From contig ONTY01000132.1 in NCBI GenBank assembly GCA_900320815.1, forward strand, positions 1 through 7,440: DNA of 7,440 bases. The letters run 5' to 3'. Each line of letters begins with the position of its first letter. The stretch's first letter is position 1. A program made the translations under genes and the position numbers. Below, piece after piece: positions 5,916 to 7,440 of the stretch. The notes under the pieces were generated by a model, which worked only from the letters and a program-made list of their open reading frames with translations, did not search any database and had not been told where the DNA came from. Source of the stretch: an uncultured Pseudomonadota bacterium (GTDB taxonomy: Bacteria > Pseudomonadota > Gammaproteobacteria > Burkholderiales > Burkholderiaceae_C).

Positions 5916-7069
5916 TGGGACTGTTTTCGCGCCGCGCCGCCGCGCCGCTGCCCGCCGCTGCCGACCCGAATGCGCTGGAGCTGCGCGCGCTGGTGCAGCG
6001 CGGCACCAGCTTTTCCCTTGATGTTGACCTGAAACTGCCCGCCAGCGGCATCACGGCGCTCTTTGGGGCGTCCGGCTGCGGCAAGACGACGCTGCTGCGC
6101 GCCACAGCCGGCCTCACGCGCCCGCGCCCGGGGCGCATCGCAATTGCCGGGCAGCTGTGGCAGCACGACGCTGCCGGCGTGTGGCTGCCCACGCACCGCA
6201 GGGCGCTGGGCATGGTGTTTCAGGAGGCAAGCCTGTTCGCGCATTTAAACGTGCAGCAGAACCTGGACTATGGGCGTCGCCGCATCGCGCCGCAGGAACG
6301 CCGCATCGCCGTGGAGCAGGCAGTGGAACTGCTTGGCATCGGACACCTGCTGGCGCGCCGCCCGGCGCAGCTCTCTGGCGGCGAGCGCCAGCGCGTGGCC
6401 ATCGCACGCGCGCTGGCGGCCAGCCCGCGCCTGCTGCTCATGGACGAGCCGCTGGCCGCGCTGGACGAGGCGCGCAAGGCGGAACTGCTGCCCTACTTTG
6501 AGCGGCTGCAGCGCGAACTTGCCTTGCCCATCCTCTACGTCAGCCACGCGCTGGACGAAGTGGCGCGCCTGGCGCAGCACATCGTGCTCATGGAAGCGGG
6601 GCGCGTGCTGGCCAGCGACGCGGCGGGCGAGGTGCTCACGCGCCTTGACTTGCCGCTGGCGCGGCTGGACGCCGCCAGCGCCGCGCTGCTGGGCGAGGTG
6701 GCAGCGGTCGAGCGCGAGTGGGGGCTGCTGACGGTGCAACTGGCCGGCGGTGGGCCGCTGCTGCACTGCCTGCCGGGCGCAGGCGGACTGGCAGGGTATG
6801 CGCCAGGGCAGCGGCTGCGGCTGCGCGTGGCCGCGCGTGACGTGGCCATCAGCCTCACACCGCCAGAGGGCAGCAGCGCGCTCAACGTGCTGCCCGCCAG
6901 CGTGGTGCAACTGCGCGCACTGGACGAGGCTCTGATGCTCGCCGCGCTGGAGGTGGCAGGCGGCGTGCGGCTGCTCGCGCGCCTCACGCGCCGCTCCACC
7001 GCTACGCTTGGCCTGGCCGAAGGGCAGCGCGTGCACGCCCTCGTCAAAGCCGTCGCCGTACTGGGGTAA
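5915..7069 (+). CDS. modC: ModC, molybdate transporter ATP-binding subunit
   Basis: Cytoplasmic ATPase that powers ModB. All ABC motifs are intact: Walker A GASGCGKT (51-58), Q-loop VFQEASLF with Gln103, signature LSGGERQ (153-159), Walker B LLLMDE (173-178), D-loop ALD (182-184) and switch His211 in YVSHALDE. A C-terminal region from about 255 ends in a Mop/TOBE domain (about 323-384: LNVLPASVVQLRALDEALML, ending VHALVKAVAVLG), which binds oxyanion and is typical of ModC. At 384 residues it is longer than E. coli ModC (352), partly from an N-terminal extension of about 20 residues ([16 protein letters not shown]). The start is fixed by the strong ribosome binding site and the TGATG overlap with modB. 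Last gene of the operon. Confidence 0.95.
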   Translation: MGLFSRRAAAPLPAAADPNALELRALVQRGTSFSLDVDLKLPASGITALFGASGCGKTTLLRATAGLTRPRPGRIAIAGQLWQHDAAGVWLPTHRRALGMVFQEASLFAHLNVQQNLDYGRRRIAPQERRIAVEQAVELLGIGHLLARRPAQLSGGERQRVAIARALAASPRLLLMDEPLAALDEARKAELLPYFERLQRELALPILYVSHALDEVARLAQHIVLMEAGRVLASDAAGEVLTRLDLPLARLDAASAALLGEVAAVEREWGLLTVQLAGGGPLLHCLPGAGGLAGYAPGQRLRLRVAARDVAISLTPPEGSSALNVLPASVVQLRALDEALMLAALEVAGGVRLLARLTRRSTATLGLAEGQRVHALVKAVAVLG

Positions 7070-7127
7070 TACGGCACAGTGTGCGAGGCGTCGCATCCAT
7101 CTCAATACTATTCATATTTATACGTCA

Positions 7128-7150
7128 TTGCCCGCAATACTAGCGGGCAA
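7128..7150 (+). terminator. Hairpin downstream of modC
   Basis: TTGCCCGC (7128-7135) pairs perfectly with GCGGGCAA (7143-7150) around a 7-base loop. No T-run follows on either strand, so it is not a textbook intrinsic terminator; it may stabilise the 3' end of the modABC message. The ten bases ATTGCCCGCA at 7127-7136 also occur at 3091-3100, right after rluC. Confidence 0.4.
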
Positions 7151-7194
7151 CCAATAAATACCCCTATATAACTGAACAGATTCGCCCCTTGTGG

Positions 7195-7301
7195 GCGCCT
7201 GTGCAGCATGGGCAAAACGCAAGCGCCGCCATGCTGCTGGAGCAGCGCCCTCCCCTGCCCCGCCAGATTTGGAAGCACTCCTACAGGCGCGCTGTTTTTT
7301 T
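7195..7301 (+). ncRNA. Candidate structured small RNA or complex terminator
   Basis: Outer stem GCGCCTGT (7195-7202) pairs with ACAGGCGC (7283-7290). Inside, GCAGCATGG (7203-7211) pairs with CCATGCTGC (7229-7237) directly stacked on it. The C-rich stretch 7246-7260 is left largely free, and seven T end the element at 7295-7301. An alternative 3' stem, CAGCGC (7243-7248) with GCGCTG (7289-7294), abuts the T-run and would be a better terminator. A TATATA/TATAAC box at 7165-7172 could be a -10 element but has no good -35. It may be an independent small RNA, the processed 3' end of modABC mRNA, or merely an elaborate terminator. Confidence 0.3.
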
Positions 7302-7328
7302 ATGCGGCGCGGATGCCGCCATAAAAAA
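7295..7328. repeat. Inverted repeat sharing its A-run with the next terminator
   Basis: T-rich 7296-7303 pairs with A-rich 7321-7328, and GCGGC (7304-7308) with GCCGC (7315-7319), leaving one bulged C at 7320. The A-run 7323-7328 is also the base of the hairpin at 7329-7353, so the two structures compete. Confidence 0.5.
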
Positions 7329-7353
7329 CCCCCTCCACGTAGGAGGGGGTTTT
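7323..7353. terminator. Bidirectional intrinsic terminator
   Basis: CCCCCTCC (7329-7336) pairs perfectly with GGAGGGGG (7342-7349) around a 5-base loop. Read on the minus strand the stem is followed by six T, on the plus strand by four T. This is the clearest intrinsic terminator in the window. It best serves a minus-strand gene arriving from the right edge and may back up modC termination. Confidence 0.8.
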
Positions 7354-7361
7354 GGAAGGGG

Positions 7362-7390
7362 CGCGGGCAAGATTTTCAGGCTTGCCCGCG
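7362..7390. terminator. Ten-pair hairpin beside the right-edge gene
   Basis: CGCGGGCAAG (7362-7371) pairs perfectly with CTTGCCCGCG (7381-7390) around a 9-base loop. It begins about 10 bases after the stop of the possible minus-strand gene and precedes the terminator at 7329-7353 in that direction. With no T-run it probably acts with the next hairpin or protects the transcript end. Confidence 0.45.
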
Positions 7391-7400
7391 AGGCTTTTGC

Positions 7401-7440
7401 TTAGCCCTGTGTGCCGCCGGTTTTGTCAGCCGCTTTGCGC
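7401..7440 (-). CDS. Possible C-terminal end of a gene entering from the right
   Basis: On the minus strand one frame reads RKAADKTGGTQG and then TAA at 7401-7403. A lysine/alanine tail before a stop, followed at once by two hairpins including an intrinsic terminator, is what the end of a gene would look like. Thirteen codons are too few to name the protein, and the frame could be chance. Confidence 0.35.
   Translation of the reverse strand, partial: RKAADKTGGTQG

Larger units (their letters stand above)
7070..7400. other. Hairpin-dense spacer after modC
   Basis: The first 110 bases are AT-rich (about 39% GC over 7091-7180), then GC-rich structured DNA follows. No convincing protein gene is present. 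A plus-strand open frame over 7189-7404 runs through the terminator hairpins and resembles nothing. Five separate inverted repeats lie in about 270 bases: 7128-7150, 7203-7237, 7295-7328, 7329-7353 and 7362-7390. This fits a junction between convergent genes (modC from the left, a possible minus-strand gene from the right) but is denser than that needs. Confidence 0.6.

Noticed and set aside
6245..7105. A 286-codon minus-strand open frame opposite modC.
   Set aside because: It is antisense to the intact ATPase motifs of modC and has no motif of its own.
7195..7301. A known housekeeping RNA such as 4.5S, 6S or tmRNA.
   Set aside because: The signature motifs of those RNAs, for example the GGAAGGAAGCAGCC core of 4.5S, are absent.
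7189..7404. A 71-codon plus-strand frame after modC.
   Set aside because: It starts with TTG, has no ribosome binding site and reads through several terminator hairpins.
1..7440. CRISPR arrays, tRNA or rRNA genes.
   Set aside because: No regularly spaced direct repeats, cloverleaf folds or rRNA-like stretches were seen on either strand.

Overview
The window looks like chromosomal DNA of a GC-rich betaproteobacterium, most likely Burkholderiales (Comamonadaceae-like). This rests on gene families and layout, not on a marker gene. Protein-coding stretches are very GC-rich, while several spacers are much poorer in GC (hand counts: about 41% over 5131-5300 and 39% over 7091-7180, against about 78% over 5301-5400).

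Layout. (1) 1-735, minus strand: N-terminal 245 codons of ribonuclease E (rne), cut by the left edge. (2) 736-1446: about 700 bases without a convincing gene. It holds a long, hairpin-rich rne leader, a perfect TATAAT box on the minus strand at 1320-1325, and a terminator-like hairpin with seven T facing the next gene. (3) 1447-2094, plus: a two-domain cupin protein with a strong internal ribosome binding site and start between the repeats. (4) 2126-3091, plus: RluC, a 23S rRNA pseudouridine synthase, probably in one operon with the cupin gene. rne and rluC are commonly divergent neighbours in proteobacteria; here the cupin gene lies between them. (5) 3092-3253: a short spacer with a perfect 22-bp palindrome. 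(6) 3254-4108, minus: ModE, the molybdate-responsive regulator. (7) 4273-7069, plus: modA, modB and modC, encoding a complete molybdate ABC transporter, divergent from modE. (8) 7070-7400: a non-coding stretch packed with hairpins, including at least one clear intrinsic terminator and a candidate small RNA. (9) 7401-7440, minus: a possible C-terminal tail of a gene entering from the right.

How the genes work together. ModA binds molybdate in the periplasm, ModB carries it through the inner membrane, and ModC supplies ATP hydrolysis. ModE senses cytoplasmic molybdate through its Mop domains and is expected to repress modABC from the 164-bp divergent spacer. RNase E and RluC belong to RNA decay and ribosome maturation and are not functionally linked to molybdate uptake.

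The most unusual points are: the 5' end of modB, where the conserved frame begins abruptly after AT-rich, repeat-rich DNA so that the usual first membrane helix is missing or replaced; the cupin gene that appears able to make both a two-domain and a one-domain product; and a structured element after modC whose C-rich loop is perfectly complementary over 10 bases to the modC ribosome binding site.
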